The notes under the pieces were generated by a model. It saw only the letters and a list, made by a program, of their open reading frames with translations. It had not been told where the DNA came from and ran no database searches. From NCBI RefSeq assembly GCF_900156465.1, contig NZ_LT707064.1, forward strand, positions 2,822,501-2,886,500: a stretch of DNA of 64,000 bases. The letters run 5' to 3'. Of this stretch, positions 34,821 to 44,800 are shown one piece after another (positions within the stretch are counted from its first letter, which is position 1; each line of letters begins with the position of its first letter). Made by a program: the position numbers and the translations under genes. This DNA is from Pseudomonas sp. 7SR1 (GTDB lineage Bacteria; Pseudomonadota; Gammaproteobacteria; Pseudomonadales; Pseudomonadaceae).

Positions 34821-36272
34821 TCAGACCATCGGGTCGCCCACATGCAGGATCTTCATGCCGTTGGTGCCACCGATGGTGTGGTAGCTGTCACCTTTGGTCA
34901 GGATGACCCAGTCACCGGTCTGCACCACGCCGCGCTTGACCAGCTCATCCACCGCCGCCTGGCTGACTTCGCCCGGTTGCAGGGCGGCCGGGTCGAACGG
35001 CACGGTGTAGACGCCGCGGAACAGCGCCGCGCGGGCCTGGGTTTCGCGGTGCGGGGAGAACGCGTAGATCGGCACCGAGGAACGAATGCGCGACATGATC
35101 AGAGGCGTGTAGCCACTCTCGGTCAGGGCGATGATCGCCTTCACACCGGGGAAATGGTTGGCGGTGTACATCGTTGCCAGGGCGATGCTCTCGTCGCAAC
35201 GCTCGAAGGTCTTGCCGATGCGGTGGCTGGAGGTCTTGCTGGTCGGGTGCTTTTCAGCGCCGATGCAAATGCGCGCCATGGCCTGCACCGCTTCGAGCGG
35301 GTAGAGGCCGGCGGCGCTTTCGGCCGAGAGCATCACGGCGTCGGTGTAGTCGAGCACGGCGTTGGCTACGTCGGACACCTCGGCGCGGGTCGGCATCGGG
35401 TTCTGGATCATCGACTCCATCATCTGGGTCGCGACGATCACCGCTTTGTTATGGCGGCGTGCGTGCAGGATGATCTTCTTCTGGATACCCACCAGCTCGG
35501 CATCGCCGATTTCCACGCCCAGGTCGCCACGGGCCACCATCACGGCGTCGGAGGCCTTGATCAGGCCGTCGAGGGTCTCGTCGTCCGCCACGGCTTCGGC
35601 GCGCTCGATCTTGGCCACCAGCCAGGCGGTGCCGCCAGCCTCGTCGCGCAGTTGGCGGGCGTATTCCATGTCGGCGGCGTCACGGGGGAAAGACACGGCC
35701 AGGTAATCGACTTCCATTTCCGCGGCCAGCTTGATGTCGGCCTTGTCCTTGTCGGTCAGGGCCGGTGCCGTGAGGCCGCCGCCGCGGCGGTTGATGCCTT
35801 TGTGGTCCGACAGCGGGCCGCCGATGGTCACGGTGCACACCAGTTCGGTGGCGGTGGCGGTATCGACGCGCATCACCACGCGGCCGTCGTCCAGCAGCAG
35901 CTCGTCACCCACGCCGCAGTCCTTGACCAGGTCCGGGTAATCGATGCCCACCACCTGCTGGTTGCCTTCGGTCAGCGGATGGCTGGTGGAGAAGGTGAAG
36001 GTGTCACCGATCTTCAGTTCGATGCGCTTGTTGGCGAATTTGGCGATACGGATCTTCGGGCCTTGCAGGTCGCCCAGCAAGGCGACGAAGCGACCATGCT
36101 TGGCCGCGAGGTCGCGCACCAGCTTGGCGCGGGCCTTGTGTTCTTCTGGCGTGCCATGGGAAAAGTTCAGGCGGGCGACGTCCAGGCCAGCCAGAATCAG
36201 CTGTTCAAGAACTTCCGGCGAGTGACTGGCCGGGCCTAGGGTAGCGACGATTTTGGTGCGACGGACGGACAT
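34821..36272 (-). CDS. pykA: Pyruvate kinase
   Basis: 483-aa glycolytic enzyme converting phosphoenolpyruvate and ADP to pyruvate and ATP. N-terminal MSVRRTKIVATLGPASHSPEVLEQLILAGLDVARLNFSHGTPEEH, catalytic barrel with GDLQGPKIR, MVARGDLGVEIGDAELVGIQKKII and VIVATQMMESMI, and a C-terminal allosteric domain. Full length. By gene order it corresponds to PAO1 pykA (PA4329), here directly after the ferredoxin-reductase gene because the enoyl-CoA hydratase found between them in PAO1 is absent. Confidence 0.95.
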   Translation of the reverse strand: MSVRRTKIVATLGPASHSPEVLEQLILAGLDVARLNFSHGTPEEHKARAKLVRDLAAKHGRFVALLGDLQGPKIRIAKFANKRIELKIGDTFTFSTSHPLTEGNQQVVGIDYPDLVKDCGVGDELLLDDGRVVMRVDTATATELVCTVTIGGPLSDHKGINRRGGGLTAPALTDKDKADIKLAAEMEVDYLAVSFPRDAADMEYARQLRDEAGGTAWLVAKIERAEAVADDETLDGLIKASDAVMVARGDLGVEIGDAELVGIQKKIILHARRHNKAVIVATQMMESMIQNPMPTRAEVSDVANAVLDYTDAVMLSAESAAGLYPLEAVQAMARICIGAEKHPTSKTSSHRIGKTFERCDESIALATMYTANHFPGVKAIIALTESGYTPLIMSRIRSSVPIYAFSPHRETQARAALFRGVYTVPFDPAALQPGEVSQAAVDELVKRGVVQTGDWVILTKGDSYHTIGGTNGMKILHVGDPMV

Positions 36273-36423
36273 GCAAGACTCCTCAAGTTCAAGCGCCAGC
36301 GAAGGCTACTATGGTCTTTGGGTGTAGTCATTGTTCATGTGCACTACTTATTCGTTTCTTTTTCGAAATGAACATTCCCGAATATTTTCACACCTGTTAA
36401 GCCCGAAAGCCGAACATCGCTTT

Positions 36424-36456
36424 TGTGACGAGGGGATAAATCCCCTCGCCACAAGC
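36424..36456. repeat. REP-like palindrome in pykA - lipoprotein spacer
   Basis: TTGTG-CGAGGGGATAAATCCCCTCG-CACAA with one mismatch; a solo copy of the GAGGGGAT..ATCCCCTC palindrome also found in the two composite elements. Confidence 0.75.
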
Positions 36457-36532
36457 GCAAGCCCGGCTCCATTTTCAGGCTGAAGATTTTGCCGGCCAGG
36501 TCGATACAGGACTCAAGACAGGAGAACCTCCC

Positions 36533-36907
36533 ATGCGATTCGTGCTTTTTGTTGCCCTGGCCCTGAGCATCACGGGCTGCACCCGTTGGTCGATGAACCA
36601 TCATATGAACCTGGCCTACAAGGCCTATGACCGTGGCAACTGCGAGCAGGTGATGCTCGAACTGTCCCAGGTCGACCGCGCCAGCCGGGCCCGCCGCTAC
36701 ATGCAGCCGGAGGTCTCGATGCTGCGTGGCCAGTGCCTGGAGCGGCAGAAACTGTTCATCGATGCGGCACAGACCTACCAGTTCATCATCACTCAATACC
36801 CCACCAGCGAATACGCTTTCCGCGCCCGCGCCCGCCTGGAAACCCTGCAGAGCCTGGGGCATTACCCGACCCGCAGCGCCTCCGCAATCCGCCCGACGGC
36901 ATTCTGA
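36533..36907 (+). CDS. TPR-like lipoprotein
   Basis: 124-aa lipoprotein: MRFVLFVALALSITGC ends in a lipobox (SITGC), so Cys16 is the likely lipidated residue. The mature part has two or three TPR-like helical pairs (MNLAYKAYDRGNCEQVMLELSQVD, LRGQCLERQKLFIDAAQTYQFIITQYPTSEYAFRARARLETL), which suggests a protein-binding role at the envelope. AGGAG precedes the ATG. A hairpin terminator follows at 36923-36949, so it is probably monocistronic. Such lipoproteins are conserved in pseudomonads without a known function. Confidence 0.85.
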   Translation: MRFVLFVALALSITGCTRWSMNHHMNLAYKAYDRGNCEQVMLELSQVDRASRARRYMQPEVSMLRGQCLERQKLFIDAAQTYQFIITQYPTSEYAFRARARLETLQSLGHYPTRSASAIRPTAF

Positions 36908-37202
36908 CCGTTCGTCAACAGAAATGGCCATGTGAAATACATGGCCATTCTTCGTCTATACCATTGCGCCAGATGAAACTTACGACACCTGGCTGGTCGT
37001 CGCTGAATCGTCAGCTATATTTGTACAAGTCGTGATTAGAGCCGGGTCTCTAATTTCGAGGCGTCACCTGTGACCGGCAGAATTATGGCCAAGAGGCTTG
37101 GAAGCGTCTGGCACCGGGATCGGGGAGAGCGGGCAGGCTTTGGCCCGTTCCGAAGTATTCGGTAGGCACCCTGTTGGGTGGCTGGGAAAAGCGATACAGG
37201 AC
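36908..37202. other. Lipoprotein - PilZ gene spacer with terminator hairpin
   Basis: 295 bases without a gene. AATGGCCATGT-gaaat-ACATGGCCATT (36923-36949) is a perfect 11-bp hairpin followed by a short T-rich tract, terminating the lipoprotein gene. The rest should hold the promoter of the PilZ gene; the open frame continues upstream of the PilZ ATG to 37098 but starts with TTG and has no family similarity. Confidence 0.65.
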
Positions 37203-37562
37203 ATGTACAAAAAGCGTCGGATAGAGCGGCAGGACTTGCCGTGCTTCCTGAAAGTGTTCAATGGTGTCAATGACAAGCTCATCGGCTACCTGGGCAATGT
37301 TTCCGCAGACGGGCTGATGCTGATCAGCCAGTTGCCGTTGATGGTCGGTGCGGATTTCGACCTGCACCTCAAGATTCCCGCCGATGAAGGGCCGCAGATG
37401 AACATCAAGCTGAAGGCCACTTGCCTGTGGTGCCACGAGGACGTGACGCCGCAGCACTTCGACGCCGGCTTCAGCCTGCAGGTGATTCCACCGGAGTACG
37501 GACAACTGGTCAGTGCGCTGCAGCAGTACTTCAGTTTTCGCTCGATGCCGGAATCGGCTTGA
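37203..37562 (+). CDS. PilZ domain cyclic-di-GMP-binding protein
   Basis: 119-aa single-domain PilZ protein. The c-di-GMP-binding residues are visible as R-R-I-E-R-Q near the N-terminus (RxxxR) and NVSADG (N/DxSxxG) about 30 residues later, followed by beta strands (VGADFDLHLKIP, IKLKATCLWCHED, FDAGFSLQVIPPEYGQLVSALQQYF). It is likely a receptor for the second messenger made by enzymes such as the nearby GGDEF protein; its partner is unknown. Start at ATG 37203 so that RxxxR falls at the very N-terminus as is usual. Confidence 0.85.
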   Translation: MYKKRRIERQDLPCFLKVFNGVNDKLIGYLGNVSADGLMLISQLPLMVGADFDLHLKIPADEGPQMNIKLKATCLWCHEDVTPQHFDAGFSLQVIPPEYGQLVSALQQYFSFRSMPESA

Positions 37563-37587
37563 GAGTCCTCCCATAGGGCCAAGCCTT

Positions 37588-37679
37588 CTGTGGGAGTGGG
37601 CTTGCTCGCGAAGGCGTCGGCACATTCAGCATTGATGCCAGCTGATCCACCGTCATCGCGAGCAAGCTCGCTCCCACAG
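37588..37679. repeat. REPIN (two inverted REP sequences)
   Basis: CTGTGGGAG..GGGCTTGCTCGCGA at the left is inverted at the right as TCGCGAGCAAGCTCGCTCCCACAG, about 92 bases in total, the standard pseudomonad REP doublet. Confidence 0.88.
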
Positions 37680-37719
37680 GGTCTTCATACATTCTTTACT
37701 TCTAGAGGTCGTTCGACCT

Positions 37720-38076
37720 TCAGCGCTGTACCTTCGCTTCGTTATCCAGCAACCGCTCCAGCAACAACACCCCCATCTCGCCCATCTGATGAATCGCCAG
37801 CGCCAGGTTGCGCGGGGCACCTTCCAGATCTTCGGACAAATCCAGAATCAACGTGCTCACCGAGCAGAAGGTTTCATAACTGTGCACCAGCAGCCCTTCG
37901 GGATCGGCATCGGGCGCGACGATGAAGTAGTCCAGGTGCCTTTCGGGTTTGGCCGGCGTGTCGGGCTTGAGGTAACGGTCCAAGGCCTTTTTGGCGGCTT
38001 TGTCGAGTTTTCTGGCGTCGAGGGGGTTGGACAGCGGATTGGTTTTCGGGGGATTGGGTGTGGGTTTGATCATCAT
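37720..38076 (-). CDS. DUF6124 family protein
   Basis: 118-aa protein: MMIKPTPNPPKTNPLSNPLDARKLDKAAKKALDRYL...FIVAPDADPEGLLVHSYETFCSVSTLILDLSEDLEGAPRNLALAIHQMGEMGVLLLERLLD. The 'k.TPNPP.t.P', 'f.vapd.d.e.LL..a.Et..s....a.dla..leG..R..alai.qm' pattern is that of DUF6124, a family abundant in Pseudomonas and often present in several copies; function unknown. GGA precedes the ATG by six bases. Soluble, helical, no signal peptide. Confidence 0.82.
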   Translation of the reverse strand: MMIKPTPNPPKTNPLSNPLDARKLDKAAKKALDRYLKPDTPAKPERHLDYFIVAPDADPEGLLVHSYETFCSVSTLILDLSEDLEGAPRNLALAIHQMGEMGVLLLERLLDNEAKVQR

Positions 38077-38550
38077 CGTTTTTCCATGATTGGGCTGCCA
38101 CCCGGTTCGCGACTAAACGAGGGGTGGCGGCTGGACGCAGGTTAGTCGACCGGTGGAAAAACGAAACCCGGCGCGCCCGAGGGCGCCCTGCGAACAGCCA
38201 CCATCAAGTGCGGGGATAGGGTTACCCGGCTTGATGACACTTGTGCACATCGTTCTTCACACCGGGCGACTAAACCCGGACGCTGATTATCAGCGACGCG
38301 AATCAAGTTACGGGGCAAGGCCAAGGCGCACAAGCCGGCGGATTCTGGCGGATATGTAGTCCGTTGCGCAAGGCGGTGTAGCCAGTTGGGCATTAGGCCT
38401 ACACCGCCGATCCCTGCCGCTCGTCAGCACTGTCAGAACTAACAGGTGATCAAGCAAGCTGTTTTGTCATTCACTGAGCCCAAGCGGACTTCCGGTGATA
38501 CGTCGGCCGCAATGAGCCTCTATGCACGAGTGACGATTAAGGGGTAAGTC
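38077..38550. promoter_or_regulatory. Upstream region of the Tc subunit operon
   Basis: 474 bases without a gene. It holds a hairpin GGCGGTGTAG (38372-38381) / CTACACCGCC (38399-38408), a lux-box-like dyad at 38428-38447, and the ribosome site AAGGGG before the ATG at 38551. The sequence left of the hairpin shows no recognisable element. An antisense open frame at 38142-38393 has no family features. Confidence 0.6.
38428..38447 (+). promoter_or_regulatory. LuxR-type (lux-box-like) operator upstream of the TcA-side operon
   Basis: CACTGTCAGAACTAACAGGT. It shares 15 of 20 positions with the box upstream of tcB (ACCTGTCAGATCCGACAGGT), including CTGTCAGA and ACAGGT, and has the CTGT-N8-ACAG dyad. 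It lies about 104 bases upstream of the first gene of the operon. Confidence 0.62.
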
Positions 38551-41500
38551 ATGGAAACTGGCGATGATCCTGAGAAAAATAAGTTCGCCTCCTCACCGGG
38601 GGCGGCGAGCGAGATTGCTCATGTCACTGAGGGTGATAGTGATACGCTTGGCCAAGAGCCGGAATCTAATCCAAACTCTTTAACCGGGGAAGTTTTTTTA
38701 CAAGCTGTCAACGGTTCTCTTTGGGCAAATTTCACGGCTTTATATGCATGGTCTTCGGATGGAAAGTCATTTGAGTTGAGAAGGCCGAAATACAGTGCAA
38801 AGAGTAATGGGCGAAGAAGCGGAAATGTTTACATAAGTCTTAAATCGGCCGTAGAAACTGGATATCAGGAGCTTACAGATGATGATGGGATTCAGGATGG
38901 GAACTGGCACGAAATAAATCAAACGATTGCGGTGCGAGGGAATTCTGATTTTGTCGAGGTGTACTATAAATATACGTACGATATTTACCTTGAAGATGAC
39001 CCTTTTCTATATGCAAGTCAAAAATATTATTATCGACCTCTCCCGCCCACCCCAACCATTGACCCCATTCGAAACGTTAATAGCAGGACATTTACTGTCT
39101 CGGGGGCAGGAGGGGTGCCTGGCAGTGGTACGGTTATTCTGTACAACGAAGACAACGACGCTACGTTGGGGCCAGCAACAATGCAGTCGAATGGAAAGTG
39201 GGCTGCCAGTGTAGAACTGAGCCCGACATCTGGTTCGATTTCCATTTACGCCAAGCAGAAAGTTGGCGATATATATTCCTTAAAGTCTGCTAGCACATCG
39301 AGAATATACTTGGTGACCTTGGCAGCGCCTGCTTCTAATTCTTTTCTGGAAACTGGTGTGGGTTTTAGTGGAGCCGCTGCTCCTGGAACGTTGATTAGGG
39401 TGGTGAAGGCTAACGACAGTCTCTTTGCTCTGGCGCCTGAGGTAACCGCAACGGGCGGCATTTGGTCAACGACTTTCAATGCCACCCTACCGAGCGGTTC
39501 CGTACCTGTGGTGGCACAGTTCAGTCTGGCTGGTTATCCATCAGGTAAAACCGCTGCTGTCACCTACCGAGTCCTGGGAATTCTGGCTATTACTTCCCCC
39601 TCCGCTAATAGCCATCAGATGCAAACATTCACCCTTTCAGGTAACCAGGGTCTGGAAGGGGCCTCCGTGCAGGTTTATATCGAATGGTCGTCAACTATGG
39701 TCGGAACAGGTACCGTAGGCGCCAATGGTGTCTGGAGTGCGAGCGTTACAACAGCCGCTGGGCCTGTTTCACTGGTGGCGATGCAAACATTGAGTGGGAA
39801 GGGGTCTGGGCGAAGCGTCTCCCGGGCTTTCAAAATAAAACCGCCGAAATTGATAGATTCCCAGGTGTCCTACCCCAGTCCCAATACCGTGAGGTTTTCA
39901 GGTGTTGGCTACAGCAGCGGTGCAAGGGTAGAGATTTTCAATATAGAGGGTGATCTTCAGATATATACCAATGTGAATACAGACCGCAGTTGGAGAGTGG
40001 ATTGGAACGATCGGCCTCCTTCCTCACCTCATCAGATGAATGCCCGGCAAGGTGTGTCCGATGGGGCTGGCGGCTGGATTTACTCCGACTTCGAATATGG
40101 GCTCAGTATCACTGTGCCGGTCCCGGTCCCGACCCTCACGGTTAGCGTAGGCGCCGACCGCAAACCGGTGTTCTCCGGCACCGGCCATAGCTGGACGGGC
40201 CAGCCCGCCGCGCGGGTCGAGGTGCGGCGGGTCGGGGAGTCGACGCCTGCCGCGCCGATTGCCAACGTGGCGATTAACGCCTGGTCCAGCATCGCCGCCG
40301 AAGCCTGGAACCCAGGGACCTACTTCGTCGAAGCCAGGCAATTATTCAAGCCGGCCGGGGAGAGCAGTGACCTGCGGTCTGAGCCGACCCCCTCGCGGGA
40401 ATTCACCATCAGGGCCCCGGTGCCCACCGTGGAGTTTCGCCACGACGGCCTGACGCCGCGTTTTTCCGGCACCTGCCTGGCCGGTGGGCAGGTGCAGCTG
40501 TGGTTCGACGGCGACCCGGATTCGCCCTATGACGCAGTGGTGAGCGGTACCACCTGGAGCTTCACCCGAGACGAACCTTTCATGCCCGGCGCGTATACCG
40601 CCAGGGTGAAACAGTCCTTCGGCGGCCAGACTTCCGACGAGGTGCCCCAGCCGTTCGATATCGTCGTGTTGAAACCGGTCATCACTTCACCCATCGATGA
40701 AGAGGTGGATCACAACCCGGTCATCCGGGGCACCGGTGGCATTCCGGGGGCGACGATGCGGGTGCATGAGTTCGTCTCGGAAGGGCTTCTCGACGAAACC
40801 CCAGTCACGGGAAACGAATGGTCGGTTCCCATTCTGGAAGACCTTTCGTTCGGCGATCACCAGGTCTACGCCGTCCAGCAGTACGATCGCTGGCCATCGG
40901 AGAAGAGCGAGCCGGTGTCCTTCACGGTGATCCTGTTCCCGCCCACCATCGAGTATCCCCAGCCGGGGGATGCCATGGCCCGCGTCTCGATCATCGACGG
41001 CTATGCCCGCAAGGCGTCCGGGGTGGACACGGCGACGGTCGAGTTGTGGCTCGACGGCGCGGATGAACCGCTGGCCACGGTGCGGGCCAGAGGTGTCGAT
41101 GGCTACTGGTCCTATGAAACCCATTTGCCGGTGGGCACTTACACGCTGCGGGCCAAACAGTTTTTTCAGGGCAAACCCTCCGGTTTCGGTCCTGAACATG
41201 AATTCACCGCCGTGCCGGCCATCCCGCTCATCGAGTCGCCGGCGCTGCAACAGCACCTCGGCGCGACAGCGACGATTTCCGGCCATGGCTATGTCGGCGA
41301 TTGGGTGGAAGTGGCCTGGAGCGACGCGCCCGACACGCTGTTGGGCAGGGCGCAGGTGCAGGCGAACCGCACCTGGTCGATTCCCCTCGCTATCACGCGT
41401 GCGGCCGGCACTCATTCATTGATGGTGCAGCAGGAGTGCGAAGGCTATCGCTCCGGCTGGAGCGCGGCGCATGAGGTATTGCTGTTATCCCCGGCACCGA

Positions 41501-41793
41501 CGTTCACCTCGCCCGAGGCCGGTCACTGGTTTGCCGGACAGGTGTTTTTCGAAGGCACCGGCGCGGCCGGCAAGGACGTCGATGTGTCGTACTGGTTCGA
41601 TGCTCGGCAGTTGATCGCCCAGGATCGCCCGGTGGCCGACGGTGCCTGGACGGGCTCGCCCGAAGCACCGTTGGCCCCCGGCTCGCACTGGGCGAAGGCG
41701 CGGCAGAGTGGAACGCACTGGGGCGATAGCCCGCGTTTTGAAGTGGCTCAGGTAGAGGAAAACCCTGCGGCTCGCGCCGTCCTCAATCATTAA
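38551..41793 (+). CDS. Ig-like repeat protein, first gene of the Tc subunit operon
   Basis: 1080-aa protein I do not recognise as a named Tc subunit. No signal peptide. Residues 1 to about 165 are a unique domain (GEVFLQAVNGSLWANFTALYAWSSDGKSFELRRPKYS...). From there to about 1065 I count ten Ig-like repeats of 85-97 residues, each starting near 'P.I.SP', with 'f.G.G..GA.V.v' in the middle and ending 'A.Q...G..S..S'. Such arrays usually serve as stalks or receptor-binding surfaces. DNA composition changes sharply inside the gene near 40090 (low GC before, normal after). It lies 14 bases before the TcaA-like gene, so it is part of the operon. Starts at ATG with AAGGGG upstream. Confidence 0.8.
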   Translation: METGDDPEKNKFASSPGAASEIAHVTEGDSDTLGQEPESNPNSLTGEVFLQAVNGSLWANFTALYAWSSDGKSFELRRPKYSAKSNGRRSGNVYISLKSAVETGYQELTDDDGIQDGNWHEINQTIAVRGNSDFVEVYYKYTYDIYLEDDPFLYASQKYYYRPLPPTPTIDPIRNVNSRTFTVSGAGGVPGSGTVILYNEDNDATLGPATMQSNGKWAASVELSPTSGSISIYAKQKVGDIYSLKSASTSRIYLVTLAAPASNSFLETGVGFSGAAAPGTLIRVVKANDSLFALAPEVTATGGIWSTTFNATLPSGSVPVVAQFSLAGYPSGKTAAVTYRVLGILAITSPSANSHQMQTFTLSGNQGLEGASVQVYIEWSSTMVGTGTVGANGVWSASVTTAAGPVSLVAMQTLSGKGSGRSVSRAFKIKPPKLIDSQVSYPSPNTVRFSGVGYSSGARVEIFNIEGDLQIYTNVNTDRSWRVDWNDRPPSSPHQMNARQGVSDGAGGWIYSDFEYGLSITVPVPVPTLTVSVGADRKPVFSGTGHSWTGQPAARVEVRRVGESTPAAPIANVAINAWSSIAAEAWNPGTYFVEARQLFKPAGESSDLRSEPTPSREFTIRAPVPTVEFRHDGLTPRFSGTCLAGGQVQLWFDGDPDSPYDAVVSGTTWSFTRDEPFMPGAYTARVKQSFGGQTSDEVPQPFDIVVLKPVITSPIDEEVDHNPVIRGTGGIPGATMRVHEFVSEGLLDETPVTGNEWSVPILEDLSFGDHQVYAVQQYDRWPSEKSEPVSFTVILFPPTIEYPQPGDAMARVSIIDGYARKASGVDTATVELWLDGADEPLATVRARGVDGYWSYETHLPVGTYTLRAKQFFQGKPSGFGPEHEFTAVPAIPLIESPALQQHLGATATISGHGYVGDWVEVAWSDAPDTLLGRAQVQANRTWSIPLAITRAAGTHSLMVQQECEGYRSGWSAAHEVLLLSPAPTFTSPEAGHWFAGQVFFEGTGAAGKDVDVSYWFDARQLIAQDRPVADGAWTGSPEAPLAPGSHWAKARQSGTHWGDSPRFEVAQVEENPAARAVLNH

Positions 41794-41807
41794 AGCGGAG
41801 CTCTGCG

Positions 41808-44800
41808 ATGAAAGATTCTCCGGCTCGAATCGCCAGCCGTTTTTGCGAACAACTCTTGGCTGAGCGACAGTCCGAACAACTGTCCGATCTCGAGCAGTAT
41901 TTTGCAGCGGGCGGCTCGGTGTGTGCGCTGGCGCGCAAAGGGGCGGTCGGGCTGGTGAACGAGTACGGGCTTGAACGCGAAGATGCCCAGGCTCTTGCGT
42001 TTCGCCTCAATGGCCTGGCGACATGGATACTGCGCGGTTTCATCGAAGCTCAACTGACCCGTCACGAACCGCTTCCCCCGTTCGTGCGCCAGGGCTTGCT
42101 GGCATTGGTGGAAGGGCCCACTTACGAAAAGCTGTTCGCCCCCAATTTCGGTAACAAATGCCCGCCGGATGCGATCGAAGCGATTCACTCGCCCGTGGCC
42201 TATGCGGTATGGCTCAAGCACTGGTCGCAACGGCGTCTCATCCCCTCCGAACCCAGTGAAGCCTATGCGCTCACCACGCGACGCAAGGACCTGGACTTGT
42301 TACGCATCGATCCGGTGGCGACGCATCGGGTGCTATCGTCGGTGGAGGTGGTCAGCGCCGTGCTGGAAAAGTCCATCGAGGATTCCCTCGGCGGCGTCGG
42401 CAACCTGGACGAGATGCTGAGCCGACGTCGTTACCCCAACGGGCTGCCTTATCACCATCCATGGACCACGCTGGACGAACTGACCCGGGACCTGGGGCTT
42501 TCCGTAGGCACTGTGGTGCGCTGGTGCGATCCGGCGTTTCCTTATTTCCTGCGTGCGCTGCCCTGGGGAGACACCAGCAGTCATGCGCTCATCCAAGCGG
42601 CCCGGCTGAGTCCGGCCTTACGACAGCTCATGCTGGAGGCGTCGCCTTTCCCGGGGGGCGATCAGGAACGCTATTTCAAGGAAAATTTCGCGGCGCGCAC
42701 GGATATTGAATCGCAAAACCTGAACCAGACGTTCTTTTTCAACCAGCGGACCCAGCTGACTCAATCCGGACTGGAAGCGTTGCTCTCCGTCGAATCGTTT
42801 GCCCCCACCCTGTCCGAGCATGCGCTGATGCTCGATGCCCGGATCACGCCCGGGCATTCGGGCTCGGTGTTCATCAATAATGGCCTGACGGAACCTTCGA
42901 TGGGTATCAGGTACGGCGGACGGCCTATTACCAACAACATTACCGAGCTTATCGATGGCGGTATTTTCAGAACCGACCGAATCGACCGTCTCAATCGCAA
43001 GATCCGTCTGGACAACGCCCTTGAGTTGCCCAGCCATGAAACCGATGCGCTGCTGAGCGCGATCATCGGCGCCGAATCGAATTCCGCTGCAGTGGCGAAC
43101 GCCTCGTCGCAGGCGCAACCGCCCGATTACTGGATGACGAGCAGTACCGTCCGGGCATTGGGGTTGTTCCGGATGCTCCAGGAGGACTATCGGTGTTCGG
43201 CGCAGGAATTTGCGGTATTCGTGGGGGATATCTCGGTTTTCGGTCGTGGCAGCGAGCTGTCGCAATTCGACCGTGTCTTCAACCGGGACACGCTGTCGAC
43301 ACCCGCGTTGTTGATGGACGACGGTACGTTCGAGTTGATACCGGAAACGGAAGCCGATGCGTTGACGGTCGCGCAGATCTGCGGCGGGCTGAACATCGAC
43401 CTGGCAACCTATTTCAACCTGGCCCCATTGATCGCCGATGCACTGGGCCTTACCGCGCTGCAACGCAGCCTGCCGGTACTGTCCAGTTTCTACCGCGTGG
43501 CCAGGTTAGCGCAGCTACTGGGAATCGCGCCGAATGTGGCGGTGGAGATTCTCAGGCGGTTGAGTGGAGAGTCCGGGCTCGTTGCGTTGCTCGGTCGGCC
43601 GGTCATCGGCGCGGACGGCCAGGCAGCGGATGTCTTGGCGTCGATCCAGCGCCTGGAGGGGTGGGTTCGCTGGTGCGCCGACAATAACCTGGACGTGGCC
43701 TGGACCGTGGAGCGCGTCCAACCCGTGGCTGCTCCCACCGAGCCTTCGCCGGCACAGAACCGGCTTTTCGATCTGCTTCGCTCGCAGCTCGCGCCTGCGT
43801 TGTTCACCGAGGCCGCGTTGCGCATGGCCGGTGTCCCGCCTTTGTCCAACGACCGGCAATGGACTCAGCAGTTGCTCGAACTGGCCGACACGCACGGGCT
43901 GGTGATCCATCGCAGCGAGTCCGCCGACCTGCCTTACGAGGACTATGCCCGGGCGATGGTCGAGCGCATCGTGCGCCAAGTGCTCGGCCGGGACGATCCA
44001 CAGACCGTCGAGCAGATCGTCGGCGTGTTGCTGAGCAGCCGTGCCGGCCAGCGCAGCGTGGTCCAGGAGAGCCTCGGGGTGTATGGCGAACTGTCCGCGT
44101 CCCTGGCATTGCCGGTGCTGGCCTGGGCGGGAAGTACGGTATATGAGGTGCTTTCCTACGTATCGGGACGTCCGGCCGCGGGCGTGTCGTCGCGCAACCA
44201 TCGGCGCGATGACGAACCTGGCGACCCTTTCCTGGGCATGCTGGTGGGGTTTACGCACCGCAGCGACGTCGTGAAAACCCTCAAGCTGAGCGAGGCGTTC
44301 CTGGCGCTTTACCTCCGCGTCGGTGACGGTGTCGAGCCCGCACCCGCCACGGCCCCCTTCACCCCACGCGCGCTGTATTACCTGACGGTCTACAACCGTG
44401 CCGTAACGCTCAGCCAGAAACCCGAATCACCACTGCTCGATTACCTGGAACTGGTCAACGGGCTGCCCAACGACCTGTCCGGAGACGGGCTGAGACTGGT
44501 GCAGGCCCATGCCGCTGAGCTGCTGGCCGAACTCTTCGACTGGAGCGCCGAGGAAGTGCGCGCCTGCGCCGACCGGGTCAATCCCGGCCAGGGCTACATC
44601 CGTAGCCTGGGGCACCTGGATCTGTTCACGCGCCTGCGTGGGTTTTCGCTCCAGAGCACGCTGGATGCATCGACCACGCTGAAACTGGGCATGTTGCCGC
44701 CCGATGCGTCCTTCAGTGCCTACCAGGCCGTGGCCGATCAGGTCACGGCCCAATTGGCGGACCCCCACAGGACTTCACCCTTGTACGGTCTTCATGCCGG

